Below are positions 43,893 through 55,590 of a stretch of DNA of 64,000 nucleotides, in pieces. Source of the stretch: Nipponacmea schrenckii (taxonomy: Eukaryota > Mollusca > Gastropoda > Lottiidae); the NCBI GenBank assembly GCA_030562195.1, contig JAUJPP010000005.1:31979106-32043105 (forward strand), read 5' to 3'. Each line of letters starts with the position of its first letter. Position 1 is the first letter of the stretch. The notes under the pieces are model-generated. The model made no database searches. It was not told where the DNA came from and saw only the letters and a list, made by a program, of their open reading frames with translations. Both the position numbers and the translations under genes were made by a program.

Positions 43893-44927
43893 TTATATTG
43901 AGTTTACGTATCAGATTTTCTAATTTTGCACATAATCTTGTCATTGCCTAAAATTTTGTTTAGAAACTTTGAATTCCTTTATGGGCAGAACCAATCAAAA
44001 ATAATTCCTATAATAAGGATAGAAGTAAAAGATGTTTTACAAAGTCCTTCATTTTATTTAATATTAGTAAAAGTATTTCTGAAGGTCCTATTTTTAGCAT
44101 TGTATGAATATGGCAAAAATTTTTGAGCCGATAGCAACAATGCAAGGAAGAAAAAAGCGATATTAATACCTAGAAATAATATTGTGTTATTTTTCTATTT
44201 CAGAGGATACTAGTTTTGGTTTGATATCTTCACAATGTTTGGTCAAATCTTTAGCCGCAACTTTTTCAATCAATCAGTCATCATCACGATGCGATCTTAT
44301 CCCATCGTCATCAGTGCGATCTTTTTCTTTAGGCCTAAATGTTCTGTATCTGGAAACCTGATTTTTCCAAGTGCTTCCAGTCTTGGTGAAGCGTTTTATC
44401 AACTAAATATACTGCTGATTTGGTTGGATTAACAGGAGGATTCGCAGAATTATTATAGTGTACATCAAGGATTAACTTTGAAAAAATTCTAAAAGGTGAA
44501 GAAAAATCCCTTGTCCTTGTTGATCATCCATGACGCCGAGGCGGTAAAAAATTAAGGGAAGTAACTCTGAAACAAACGACCTTGCTGTCGTGATCATTTA
44601 AAAAAGATTTAAGGGTACTTTTACGGTTAATTGTGTGGCCCATTTGAATTCAAATTAGATTATTGCTTTTTTGGCATGGATTGTATCAGTTAATGTGAAG
44701 AAAAAAATCGCTGAACACGAAAATAAAAATTTATTTTTTTCGTTTCATTCTTAAGATAATTTTGATTCCATAATTTTGACGTCAACAAAAATTCCGTCAA
44801 ATTAAATAGTTTCGTTTTATTGTATGAAAATCTACGATCCTTACATTTAACAAAACCAATTTTGGCGCCTTTTTTTTGCTATCGGTAGGCCGGTTGGCAG
44901 CGGTTGGCGGTAGGCTTTTGAAACCCA

Positions 44928-46187
44928 ATTGGAAGTTTACCCGGATGTGCCACGCCCATCTTAATTTTTTTAGCGTAAATCTAATCACATTCAAAATGTA
45001 TATTCATGGTACAAATTTGAAGCTTGTACATCTAATGGATCACGAGATATACACACATACATTTCAAAAAGAGAAAATACTGCAAAATGTTCTTTTATTT
45101 TCAAAAATCAAAATTTTCATTTTAAAAACTTTTGTTATACATCGTGGAAAAGAGGACAAAAAGCACCTTTAGAATCTGATAAAAATAAACCCTCTAAATT
45201 AATTAGGTCATGCTCTAGAGCAATCCAAAGTTGCGAATTTAGCTGTTTTCGGGCAGCTATAAAACTGGAAGTAGACGCCAGAGGTCAAAGTGTCAACTTA
45301 TAGCCGAGGTCAAGGCCAAGATCACCAAAGGTCAAGGTCATGAGAAATAAGCCCCCCAAACTTTAAAAAAATTCAACCAAGTGTTGCAAAAATGCAAAAG
45401 CAAAATTTAAAAATCCGCCACAACAGTTTTTTTCGCAATCAACTGAAGCTACAAGAAATGTAAACATCACAGAAATAAGACATAACCCTGAGGCTCCATT
45501 TTGAGTTTTACAAAAAAGTGACACTTCAAGATGGCGGCCAAAGTTTCACTTCCGGTCTGGATTTTCTTTTCTTCGTTTTTTAGTCTTCTTATTTAATTAA
45601 GATCGACATAGATTTTGTTGCGACTCATCAGTTAGAGCGCAAGTAGTTCAACCGGAAGTAAACACCCAATTAACGTTTAAACCGGAAGTGAAGTAAAAAT
45701 TAACTCTGCCAATGTTTTTAAATTCATGACACTTTTTTGCACCCAAATTTTCAGATCACCCAGTCTTTAAATAGCATAGTTGCAAAATTTTGCAAAAAAC
45801 GGCAAAAAAATGTTTGCTATGAATTTTTGAATTCCGAATTTCAACTGCTAAATTATTTTCCAAAAACTGCAAACCCGAAGAAAATCGATCAAAAATTGCA
45901 ACAGCTAGATCCAATTTGCTACTTTTAAGACATGTTGCAACGCAGCACTTCCGGTTTTGCAAAAATGTTCCTATTTATATTTAATAGAAACATCGCTACT
46001 ACAGAAGGTGTAGAGAAGTTGTGAAATTGCTGCAACTGTTGCAGCCTAGGCACAGTGAGGTGTGTAAATTTCGAAAAAAAAAAAGGAAAAAAAAAAGACA
46101 TTTCGAAAACAAACTCCTCATTCCTCAGCAATCAATAAAAACTCTAAAACATCATTTTATTTCAAATCATTTTCATTCATTCTACAT
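44928..46187. other. Intergenic repeat-like DNA, unclassified
   Basis: Contains GGTCAAGGTCA-type short repeats (45,270-45,350) and several CACTTCCGG/ACCGGAAGT motifs in both orientations (45,540-45,690, 45,950). These suggest an old non-autonomous transposon. On the minus strand TTTATT at 46156-46161 gives an AATAAA about 27 bases after the stop of the next gene. Confidence 0.4.
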
Positions 46188-46357
46188 TTAATGACAATTA
46201 GGTAAATCTTTCAGATGATCACATCTCTGGATTGATTGACGGAAACCAGTTCCTGGTGCACAAGGCATGGAAACATAACTACCATGAACACACTGACGAA
46301 ATCGTTTACAATTTTTGGGATCAATCAGCAGCCTCTCATCTCCCTCCTCACAAGTAT
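46188..46357 (-). CDS. Peritrophin-A (chitin-binding type 2) exon
   Basis: Starts D-T-C-E-E-G-D-E-R, with cysteines at T-C-E, N-C-K-R-F-R-Q-C-V, M-P-C-A-P-G-T-G-F, Q-R-C-D and P-N-C-H-stop. The spacing C-x12-15-C-x5-C-x9-C-x12-C-x7-C and the central C-P/A-x-G-T-x-F are typical. The aromatic residue usual after Y/F-x-x-C is Phe here. Confidence 0.85.
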
Positions 46358-47945
46358 CTGAAAAATAGTTTATAAGATAAAATAGAATGGAATGTTGCCT
46401 CTATAAAAAAATCACTTGACATCTGCAATATAGCATCAAGGTGTTAATGAAAAGATTTCACTTCCCTGTACTAAAGACAACTGACAGATATGAATCAAGA
46501 TGAAAGAAATATTACAAATACTGTTTCAAGTTGATTTCAAATAGTATAACAAGGGGGTACTTAAAAGCTTCATATATTTTTTATCTACCTACTATTTACA
46601 TATACTTCAACAGTTCTTTTAACATTAAAACCAAATAAAATTCTAAAAAGTACCTGGATCTAATCTGTATCTGCAATAAATCAATCGATCATTCATATCC
46701 CCATCAGTCCAGATCCAATCAGCTTTACCATACAAATTAACAGGACGGAATCCCCAGCTGTGAGATTGTATTGTAGCATCTTGCCATGAACTGTCGTCAA
46801 AGCTGAAATTTGAGTGTGTAAAATGCAATCCTACGAAACTTTCTCAACTAGCAGTAAGTTAATGAATTTGATATAATTGGTTAATTTAAATTCTATAAAA
46901 AGGGGTTAACTGTGGGTTCAACTCTCTATATAAATTTAGAGATGTCTGGTGACTTGTATAAGTTCTATTTCCTCATGTTTGATCAATAGATCAACGCTTG
47001 GAGATTTAGCCAAGGACAGGCTGATCAGAAAAGATGACTTTTAAAGATTTACTTCCAGTCATTCCATCCTTCTGGTGCTGAAGTGGAACATCTCCATGAG
47101 GGGTCAGTTCTTACTCCATTACTAAATAAGCCTTTGATTCCACCTTTTCCACCATGATCAAAACATTTCACAGCTATCACAGAGGATGATGCAGGAAATG
47201 ATACTGATGCTGTGTACCACCAGTTGTCAAAATATACCAATTCTTTTCCATCAACATAGAATGTCATTTTATCATCACAAGTTATTTCTCCTGTTATATC
47301 TTCTCCATTTACTGAGAACAAAATGAGTTTAATTAGAAATGAGGTAAAGGAATAATTAAAGTTTCTTTGTACACAAAATATATTCAAGTTTTTTAGACCT
47401 TATGAAGGTGACAGCGATATTGAATTCCGAGGTTCATAATGCAAACAAAGAAAAGTAACAACATGTCACTGCAGTAAAGTCATCAACTTGATATCTATAA
47501 AGCCAATTTTTCAAATTTTTCAAACCTTATCAAGTTTTACATCATTAATATCAAACTTAATTAAGCTATTTAATGATCACTTTCAGACGAATTTTACTAT
47601 CACACAGTTCCGAGAACCGGCAGTTTTAAGCCCTTTTCTTCTTGTTGATCAGGTGTTTACTGACATCACCAATGCTACATTCCTTCATATCCTGTCACAA
47701 TCTTTTCAATGGATGACATATAATGCATTGTTAACCTTGCTTTCAATGTGTCAAAAATAAAGCATGAAAAAGGTCAATAGTCACAGAAAAATAAGAAAAT
47801 GAACAGCGCAATTTCATCCACCTCCTCTGCACCTAATGAGGATGAAACTGGTATCAAACATTAAAAAAGAATTAAAAAAAAAACAGACTTGTTTACCTTT
47901 CTGCCGAAGGAACACAGCAAAAATTGTCACCAAAAACAGTTTCAT
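46188..47945 (-). CDS. Small secreted protein: signal peptide, beta-sandwich (galactose-binding/PA14-like) domain, peritrophin-A chitin-binding domain
   Basis: Four exons in transcript order: 47945-47897, 47311-47053, 46802-46654, 46357-46188 (stop TAA). All introns are GT-AG with matching phases (1, 2, 1), giving about 208 residues. Residues 1-17 (MKLFLVTIFAVFLRQK) are signal-like. Residues ~18-150 have E-I-T-C-D-D-K-M-T-F-Y-V-D-G, then V-I-A-V-K-C-F-D-H-G-G, W-R-C-S, D-D-S-S-W-Q-D-A and D-W-I-W-T...I-Y-C-R-Y. This is a lectin-like sandwich common in mollusc secreted proteins. The last ~55 residues have six cysteines in the spacing of chitin-binding type 2. Chitin or matrix binding in shell, mucus or gut lining is inferred. 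An AATAAA lies 27 bases past the stop. I found no frame damage. Confidence 0.82.
46654..46802 (-). CDS. Second beta-sandwich exon of the chitin-binding protein
   Basis: Reads F-D-D-S-S-W-Q-D-A-T-I, then K-A-D-W-I-W-T-D-G-D and I-Y-C-R-Y-R-L. The pattern of W-x-D-A then I-W then Y-C-R ends the domain. Phase 2 in, phase 1 out. Confidence 0.8.
47053..47311 (-). CDS. First beta-sandwich exon of the chitin-binding protein
   Basis: Begins V-N-G-E-D-I-T-G-E-I-T-C-D-D-K-M-T-F-Y-V-D-G and ends W-R-C-S-T-S-A-P-E-G-W-N-D-W. The C-D-D-x-M-x-x-Y-V-D-G string is characteristic of this mollusc lectin-like domain. The acceptor follows TTTTGTTCTCAG and the donor is GTAAAT. Confidence 0.8.
47421..47497. repeat. 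75-bp dispersed repeat, copy 1 (copy 2 at 48421-48495)
   Basis: TGAATTCCGAGGTTCATAAT followed by TGTCACTGCAGTAAAGTCAT recurs 1.0 kb away with a few substitutions (TGAATTCCAAGGCTCATTAT). One copy lies in the intron between the first two exons of the chitin-binding gene and the other upstream of it. Confidence 0.75.
47897..47945 (-). CDS. Signal-peptide exon of the chitin-binding protein
   Basis: ATG at 47945 with a hydrophobic core L-F-L-V-T-I-F-A-V-F-L, ending phase 1 at donor AAAG|GTAAAC. An upstream in-frame Met (48002) would add polar residues before the core, so the nearer Met is preferred. Confidence 0.7.
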
Positions 47946-50900
47946 GTTTTCTTTTCTTGATGTTATCTTTAATTCTATACAGGGTTGCCCAATGCATGCC
48001 ATGTTAGATTCTTATATATAGTATTTCAAAAAAGCTATAAATCGTTATTTGTTTTTTCGACTGACACCTCACAAGAGTACCCCCCTCTAATCATGCTTAT
48101 AAATCAAATGAATATCTCAAAACATGACGTAGGTGATCTCACACAGAGTGGAAAATATAACTTGAACGCAATTATGTCATTGAATGTAAAAGCTAACAAA
48201 TTAAGGAACAAGAACAATAACTGATATTAAAATTACTTTTTTGATATGCAGGTTTCAATAAGTCTAATTAATATACCTCATGCGAAATATGATATTGTAC
48301 TCCTCACATAAAACTTAAATAATAACTGATATTTTTGTATATATATTTGTTTAAGTATCCATATCAAAAAATGATTTACAAAAGATCAACAATTTAATGA
48401 TTAGATATGTTTAAGAATGTTGAATTCCAAGGCTCATTATGCAAACAAAAAAAGTAAAAGCACGTCACTGCAGTAAAGTCATCAACTTGATATGTTTGAA
48501 TGTTTAAAACAAACAGTATCTATTGACTCTACAATTATTGACATTGAAAGTACAAAAAAACACCTTATGAAAAATTTGCTATTGACAACTATTCACTTGA
48601 TCAATAGATTTTAAGGGTTAATTCTAAACAGAGTGTACTAATTGTCAAGTAAGTAAAATTCATAGTAAAAAGTAGACAGCTTTCTATACAATTAGGCACT
48701 TAAATCTGCACAATAGGTTTTTTATACCTCCCAAAAGCACATCGAACCTAAAAAGTCTAGTGAACTTAAAAAGTGTACATAAGGCTTTCAACTTATTTTG
48801 AAGTTTAAAAAGAAATTGCAGGATAAATCAGATAGTTCCAGGGTAAAATCTCTAGTTCTTGGTATATAGATTTCATGAGCCAATAAACTTTTGACTTACA
48901 GTAAAACTTAAGCATAGGGATTTATATCAAAGGAGCATCAAAAGTTACCTGCTCATAGATGATTGCATTTGTTTTAATGGCAGTCATCAAGAATGGGTGG
49001 AACAAATTTGAAAGAAACAAGGAGACTAATAACCAGCACCACTAAGTTGCACTTTTGTTCTACAAATTGTCTTTCCCCTCAGAGTGATTGAAATTGTATC
49101 ATCTGGTAAGATAATAAGATCTGTCCTTCTCTAATGAATTCTGTAGCAATATCTCTGATCGACAATTCTATCTTAAGAAATCAAAGTTGAGCCAATCTAT
49201 TTCCTGTTGTTACCCAGATAATCATAGTCTTAGGAAATCACTTGATTAACTTATCATCTACTAGTTTATCAACAAAACAGTTAGATAGTATAAGGATGAC
49301 ACAAGATCAAGGTTTTTCTGGCTTGGCTTGCTAGTGTTACATTGTTTTATTGATGTGATTTACTATTACATCTTGTCAACTTGATGTGAAGTCTCTTTTA
49401 TTTATATATCAGATAGAAGTAGGGCTATTTGCAACAAGAAGGGAAATATACCCCACTCAGCTGCTAAAACAGACTGCTCAACCTCTGCACAAAAGTCTGT
49501 TGAAAATCTTGTTCTGATAATTTGTGGGATAGACACTAGACATGTATAGTAGTATGTGCTTCTTCGATAAGTTTAAAAAAAAATGAGCACAATTTTCAAA
49601 ACAAAGGTTCCATTCATTTAGCTTGTCAGCATATCAATCTAGTTCACCAACTTAAATATATTTATAAAACTTTATCCTATTTCTTGTCTCCTAGTTGTTT
49701 TGTTAAAATTCCTGTTTATCTTACATCTGCTAAGCTAAAATTTCATGACAATACTTTAGGGTATAATAATGATGTTTTGAGACATTATCAATATCTTATA
49801 GGATTGGGGGATCAGGTTCAAGTAAAAACACAAAGCAACCAGCAAGGATTAAAATTCTGTCAAATGTTTGTAGACTGCTTTGATTGAGGTTTTTTGTTTT
49901 ATCATTGACTCATTTGGGAGATAATTGTAAAGGCTGAAATAAAAATTTGTCTATTCTTTGAGAGTGAGAAGGTTCTCCAAAGAAGTATTAGAAAAATCGA
50001 ATTGATTCGGTACTTTCTGACACATAATTCGTGGAAATAACATATATAATATATTTTTTAATTCATCAAAAAAATTGGGGTATGAAGTAGTATGAACATT
50101 TTATAACCTTACTCCTAGACTTATATTACTCACTAGTTTAACTAGAGTGAATCTTTCTATTAGTCTAACAAAAGAATATAGACAATACTACACATGAAGT
50201 ATGTGTCAATACAATCTTTAATCAAGATAAAAACAGAATGATGACTTTGGTATGTCAGATACATTGTGCTATATGTATTCTACTAAAGATCTCTAGGATA
50301 AAGAATTCAATTGTGAAAATATTGACTTATATTTGTCATACTAGAAACTGAATTCAAAGTTATATTGTTTTATAGGACATCAGTTCCATTTAAGTCAAAC
50401 TCTATAGTTAATCAAAAAAAGTTGTCAGATTTCAAATTGTCATTCCATCACATTGATTTTAGATCAAAAATAATAATAACACAGAATTCCATTAAGAAAA
50501 CTACCAGTATACTAATAAACATTGATAAAATACCAATTCTGATAGTGTTACTAGCAAAGATCATGTTTGTTTACATGCTGAAAGATCTAATTAAAAGTTG
50601 ATTGTTTACGGTTCCAGTCAAAATATTTAGTATGAAATTCAAAATCCATCATCTTAAGAGCATTCTTGGGATAATCACTTTTAAAACCAATCAAAAATAT
50701 TTGAATGATACACAACCATACATATCCATTATTTCAGCTGGTAATCTCATATAAATAGAATTAATGTAATGCATCTTTATTTCTTGGCACTCCTAGAGAA
50801 AGATTGCAGATGGAATTAGATCCTCAAGCCACCTTCACAAAAGTACTGTATCTAATGCTAAAAGCTTCTTTAATATAAAGTATGTTGGTCCATTGGAGTT

Positions 50901-51740
50901 CTAAATACTGTTGATTCACATTTACCTAAATTATATATCTGTAGAGCTGATTGTCAGCATCCTTTAAATAAAGAATATACTTATAGTCTATTTCTAAAGC
51001 CCAAAGCCAATAATGTTGCACAATTTTGATGACACAGCTATTCAGCTATATACATTTTTAAACTTGAATACAAATTAAATCAAATTTAAAGTTTAAATCT
51101 ATGAATAGCTATCCCTTAAAGAAACTATATAATAAGCACATTTTTATAGTTAAAACTGGGCTAACTCTCTGAATAACTGGCTGAGACAACAAAAGTTTTC
51201 TACTGTATTAGGTTTTTTAATCACTTTCAAGTAATAATAGACTCAGGAAATAGGTATATTCTTTATGAGATGGTGAAAATCAGCTCTACAGATATATAAG
51301 GTAGGCTAGGTATATCTTTAACACCACACCTACCTACGTCTAAATGTGCATAACAATTGGTAATAACTTATTTATAAATACAAACACATTGACTGAATTG
51401 TTTCCCATGATTATATGAATAAAATAAAGGTATATCAGGATGAGGTTAACCTGTGTTAAAGTGATTCAATGCCCATCCTTGTCAAGTCACAACAACCCTA
51501 TCCTGACATTGATATTCAGGTAGCAACTGGTTTAGTCCCAACTGAATAGATTCTGCAAACTAAACCACCTTTGTTGGGAGTTACATTAAGTTTTATTATA
51601 ATGCAATCTTTAATATCCTTTTTTTTGTTTTTTTTTGTCACATCCTTCGTTACTCTTATTACGTTGATTTGATATGCATCCATCATAAGAAGTATTACAT
51701 CTTAAACTCCCTTTTAAAAATTCTTATAATCTCTTCTTCT
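47946..51740. other. Intergenic, no gene recognised
   Basis: AT-rich. Upstream flank (including any promoter) of the chitin-binding gene on its lower side. No conserved frame or splice-bounded exon was seen. Confidence 0.5.
48421..48495. repeat. 75-bp dispersed repeat, copy 2
   Basis: Partner of 47421-47497, same orientation, roughly 10 substitutions. Possibly a promoter-proximal duplication upstream of the chitin-binding gene. Confidence 0.7.
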
Positions 51741-51744
51741 CTTC

Positions 51745-53040
51745 TTCTCCTAACTTTCTAGCCTTATTTCCTAAGTTCAACTATCTAGCCTTATTTCCTA
51801 ACTTCAACTAACTTTCTAGCTTTATATCCTAGCTTCAACTAAGTTTCTAGCCTTATTTCCTAACTTCAACTAAGTTTCGAGCCTTATTTCCTAACTTCAA
51901 CTTACTTTCTAGCCTTATTTCCTAACTTCAACTAACTTTCTAGCCTTAATTCCTTACTTTGACTAACTTTCTAGCACTAATCCTAACTTTTTAGCCTTAT
52001 TTCCTAACTTTCTAGCCTTATTTCCTAACCTTCTAGCCTTATTTCCTAACCTTTTAGCCTTTTTTCCTAATTTTCTAGCCTTTTTTCCTAATTTTCTAGC
52101 CTTATTTCCTAGCTTTCTAGCCTTATTTCCTAACATTCTAGCCTTATTTCCTAACTTTCTAGCCTTATTTCCTAACTTTCTAGCCTTATTTTCGAACTTC
52201 ATAACTTCAACTAACTTTCTAGCCTTATTTCCTAGCTTCACAGCTTCAACTAACTTTGTAGCTATATTTCCTAACTTCAACTAACTTTCTAGCCTTATTT
52301 CCTAGCTTCAACTAACTTTCTAGCTTTATATACTAGCTTCAACTAAGTTTCTAGCCTTATTTCCTAACTTCAACTAAGTTTCGAGCCTTATTTCCTAACT
52401 TCAACTTACTTTCTAGCCTTATTTCCTAACTTCAACTAACTTTCTAGCCTTAATTCCTTACTTTGACTAACTTTCTAGCACTAATCCTAACTTTTTAGCC
52501 TTATTTCCTAACTTTCTAGCCTTATTTCCTAACTTTCTAGCCTTATTTCCTAACCTTTTAGCCTTTTTTCCTAATTTTCTAGCCTTTTTTCCTAATTTTC
52601 TAGCCTTATTTCCTAGCTTTCTAGCCTTATTTCTTAACATTCTAGCCTTATTTCCTAACTTTCTAGCCTTATTTCCTAACTTTCTAGCCTTATTTTCGAA
52701 CTTCATAACTTCAACTAACTTTCTAGCCTTATTTCCTAGCTTCACAGCTTCAACTAACTTTGTAGCTATATTTCCTAACTTCAACTAACTTTCTAGCCTT
52801 ATTTCCTAGCTTCATAGCTACAACTAACTTTCTAGCCTGATTTCCTAGCTTCAACTAACTTTCTAGCTTTATTTCCTAGCTTCAACTAAGTTTCTAGCCT
52901 ACTTGATTAATTTCAACTAACTTTCTATCCTGATTTCCTAGCTTTAACTAACTTTCTAGCATTATTTCTTAATTTCAACTAACTTTCTATCCTGATTTCC
53001 TAGCTTCATCTAATTTTCTAGCCTTATTTCCTAATTTCAA
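51745..53040. repeat. 21/31-bp minisatellite with a 504-bp higher-order duplication
   Basis: Units are built from CTTTCTAGCCTTATTTCCTAA (21 bp) and longer forms with CTTCAACTAA inserted (31 bp). Two ~500-bp blocks (about 51,780-52,283 and 52,284-52,787) are near identical, offset by 504. Because 21 is a multiple of three, each block keeps a 105-codon minus-strand frame of Lys/Arg-Leu-Gly-Asn-Lys-Ala heptads. Confidence 0.9.
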
Positions 53041-55269
53041 CTTTCTCTCTTAACTTCTTAACATCACCTGGAACCTAACCCCTAATTTAACAAACTTCAT
53101 CCCTTGCCTCACTTATTTATGTTCTGGACTCCCCTCACCAAGATACCATTCTGTGCTGACATTTATGAAGAGAGTTATATTGGCAGGTCTATTATAAAAT
53201 TGATATTGGATTCTGCTAGTGGTATATAACATAAAGGTTGCTTCAAGCCACATGTTAACAGAAGTGATATTGGAATTCAGGGACAAACATTTACTGTACT
53301 GTCTAGTTTATACCTTCATTGTAATCTTCATAGGACTTGAAACTACAGTTAAGGTAAGACAAATTCTTTAGGTTTCAATTTTCAAAATCATTCAAACAAC
53401 ACTTTATCTTTGTCCAGTAAAAAGAAATATCTGATACAAGTGTATGTATAACAATCTTGTTAGCAAAAAAGAAAAGAAATATATTGCAAAAAATCAGTTT
53501 GTTATCAGTTTGCTAGATTTACAAGTAATGTCAAGCTGGAGTGTCAAATATGAAAGAATGATCAAATGTAAATCATAAACCTAGAAATTAAAAACAAAAA
53601 ATCTGATTAATCTCTAGAAAGTAAAGAGAGAAAAAATGATAAATTGAAACAGACATAAATCATTCTTCCAAATATAAAGTCTGACATAATAAACTTTGTA
53701 ATTTAAATTTCTTAAAAAGTTATTTGAAGGTGATTTCTACCATAGATAATTGCGAAGAAATTTCTACGGTATACTAAAACACAACATGGTTACAAGTTGA
53801 TTTCTAACAGAATGACTAAAATGTACCAATATAGTACGCAAACAATGACTGATCTAAAATAACTCGATAAGATTCTGGAATAACTCAGATTGTTCTGTGT
53901 TTTAACAAGATGTATCAAGATAACAACAGTCATGAAGTAAAACCCATGTATTCCTTATTCAAGTTATTTCTCTTTTTGAAACCAAGGTTTGTTCCTTTTT
54001 CTGACAACATATCAACCCACTAATTCATATAAAATCCAACAAAAAAGTTAATGAATGGTGTTACAAATAGCAATGATGTGATACCATCACCGGCTTCTGA
54101 TATTCATTTACAACTTGAATGAGACAGATTTCAATTGATAACCCCATTAGAGTATAGATCAAATGGTAATAGACATGATTTACATTATATTATGTATATA
54201 TACTGTATGTATGGAAAATCTGATACTCTAAAATTAAAGTCACAGCTATATTCAAAGGATGACAGCTTGATTTCCATTTATCTCTGATGAATGTAGGCTG
54301 TGAAAATAGTGATAAATTTGTCCAGTTAGTATTACAATTTTCGATAAACAGTAAAACTGATTGTTAATATGCACTGCTATAGAGCAAAAGCCTCTAATTA
54401 TAGACATCACACCTACGTACTGAACTTGGGCAGACAGGTTAAAAAAGTATATATTATATCTTGACCAATGCTAATAAAAAACTATAGAGCTTTAAGTTCC
54501 TATGTTTTAAAAGCAATGACAATATTGTATTGCTTATGCAGTAGAAACTCTAATAGAGGTGGTTTCTAAGAAAGTATGGATTTGGAACAGGCATTATTTT
54601 AGAGATCTGAATTTATATTGATTATATCTAATATGATCTATTTTTTTATGCAAATACAATAATATCAGTACAATATGTACCTTTTATCATAATACCATGT
54701 GATGCTTATTGAAGAGAGATAACAGCATGGTCGAATAAATGAGATTTTGATTTCATGGGAGTGTGAATACATGGGCTCTGGTAGAATAATGAACATGATT
54801 GATCATTAGTCCCAAAATATTGTATTTTATATATTATTAAAGTTGAAGCAAGGGCTTTTAAATGGTTCAATATTGAAGGTGAGTGCTTAATAAACTCGGT
54901 CACATAAGCATGATTCACTGTAAACAGTGTATAACAGTTTCAAATCATTTATCACAGTAAGTTTTGTCATAAATCCCCATCCTTTATCTTATTTTACTAG
55001 CATGAAAAACAATTTTAATATTCTCAATAGTGCTAGCAACATTATAACCAATCCTTTTTAGACAATGCCGCACTAATTCCACACTTTTAGAGCTGTACTT
55101 ACTAAATGATAGCTTCAAATTTTATACAAGATGGATTTTGTGTCATTTATTTGTTTGTCAAGGGACTTTCTGATTGAAAACCAAGCCAATCATGACAAAA
55201 ATCTATCAATTCTTCACTCTTGTAATGATATAAGGAATAAAACACCCTCTATATTTAATAGATTCATAT
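53041..55269. other. Intergenic, no gene recognised
   Basis: AT-rich sequence without a recognisable exon or repeat beyond the end of the minisatellite. Confidence 0.5.
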
Positions 55270-55590
55270 AGCAAATATATAGGGGGTTCTATAGCACAGC
55301 AGTTCTTAGTGTCATGATATTGTCATTTGCTTGGATACGTTGAAAATGTCAGACATGAGTTCTCATCTCAGTTTGTTAAGTTTGATGACCTTGAATAAGT
55401 CATCTTCACTCATAATTCCAGTCCACCAAGCTGTAAATGGGTACGGATAATCCGGGAAAGATCAATGCCAAGAGGTTTGACCAAGGACCAGCTGGTAAAA
55501 AGGTTCACTGTCACAGTGGACTTCTGAACCTAAGTTGTTATCCTTGTAAAATATAGTTGTTTCCTTCTTTCGTTTCTTTATAAGTAAAAA
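55270..55590 (+). repeat. tRNA-derived SINE
   Basis: The head has a box A-like TCTATAGCACAGCAGTTC and box B-like GAGTTCTCATCTC. A unique body follows, then the tail GAACCTAAGTTGTTATCCTTG (minor variants) and TTTC-rich end shared with 10,475-10,552. Likely a second SINE family sharing the tail of a LINE. Confidence 0.55.

Larger units (their letters stand above)
40617..44927. mobile_element. Large inverted-repeat DNA element with nested HINE insertions
   Basis: The ends match in inverse orientation: TGGGTTTCAAAAGCCTACCG at 40617 and CGGTAGGCTTTTGAAACCCA ending 44927. After removing the HINE copy at 40671-42484, the left arm (40,617-43,165) and right arm (44,215-44,927) are reverse complements over about 700 bases. 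One example is CTGATACAATCCATGCCAAA near 42,601, mirrored near 44,670-44,690. The right arm lacks about 70 bases of the left. No transposase is recognised. Confidence 0.82.

Noticed and set aside
51963..52280. 105-codon Lys-rich frame as a protein gene
   Set aside because: A by-product of a 21-bp minisatellite; kept only as a low-confidence finding.
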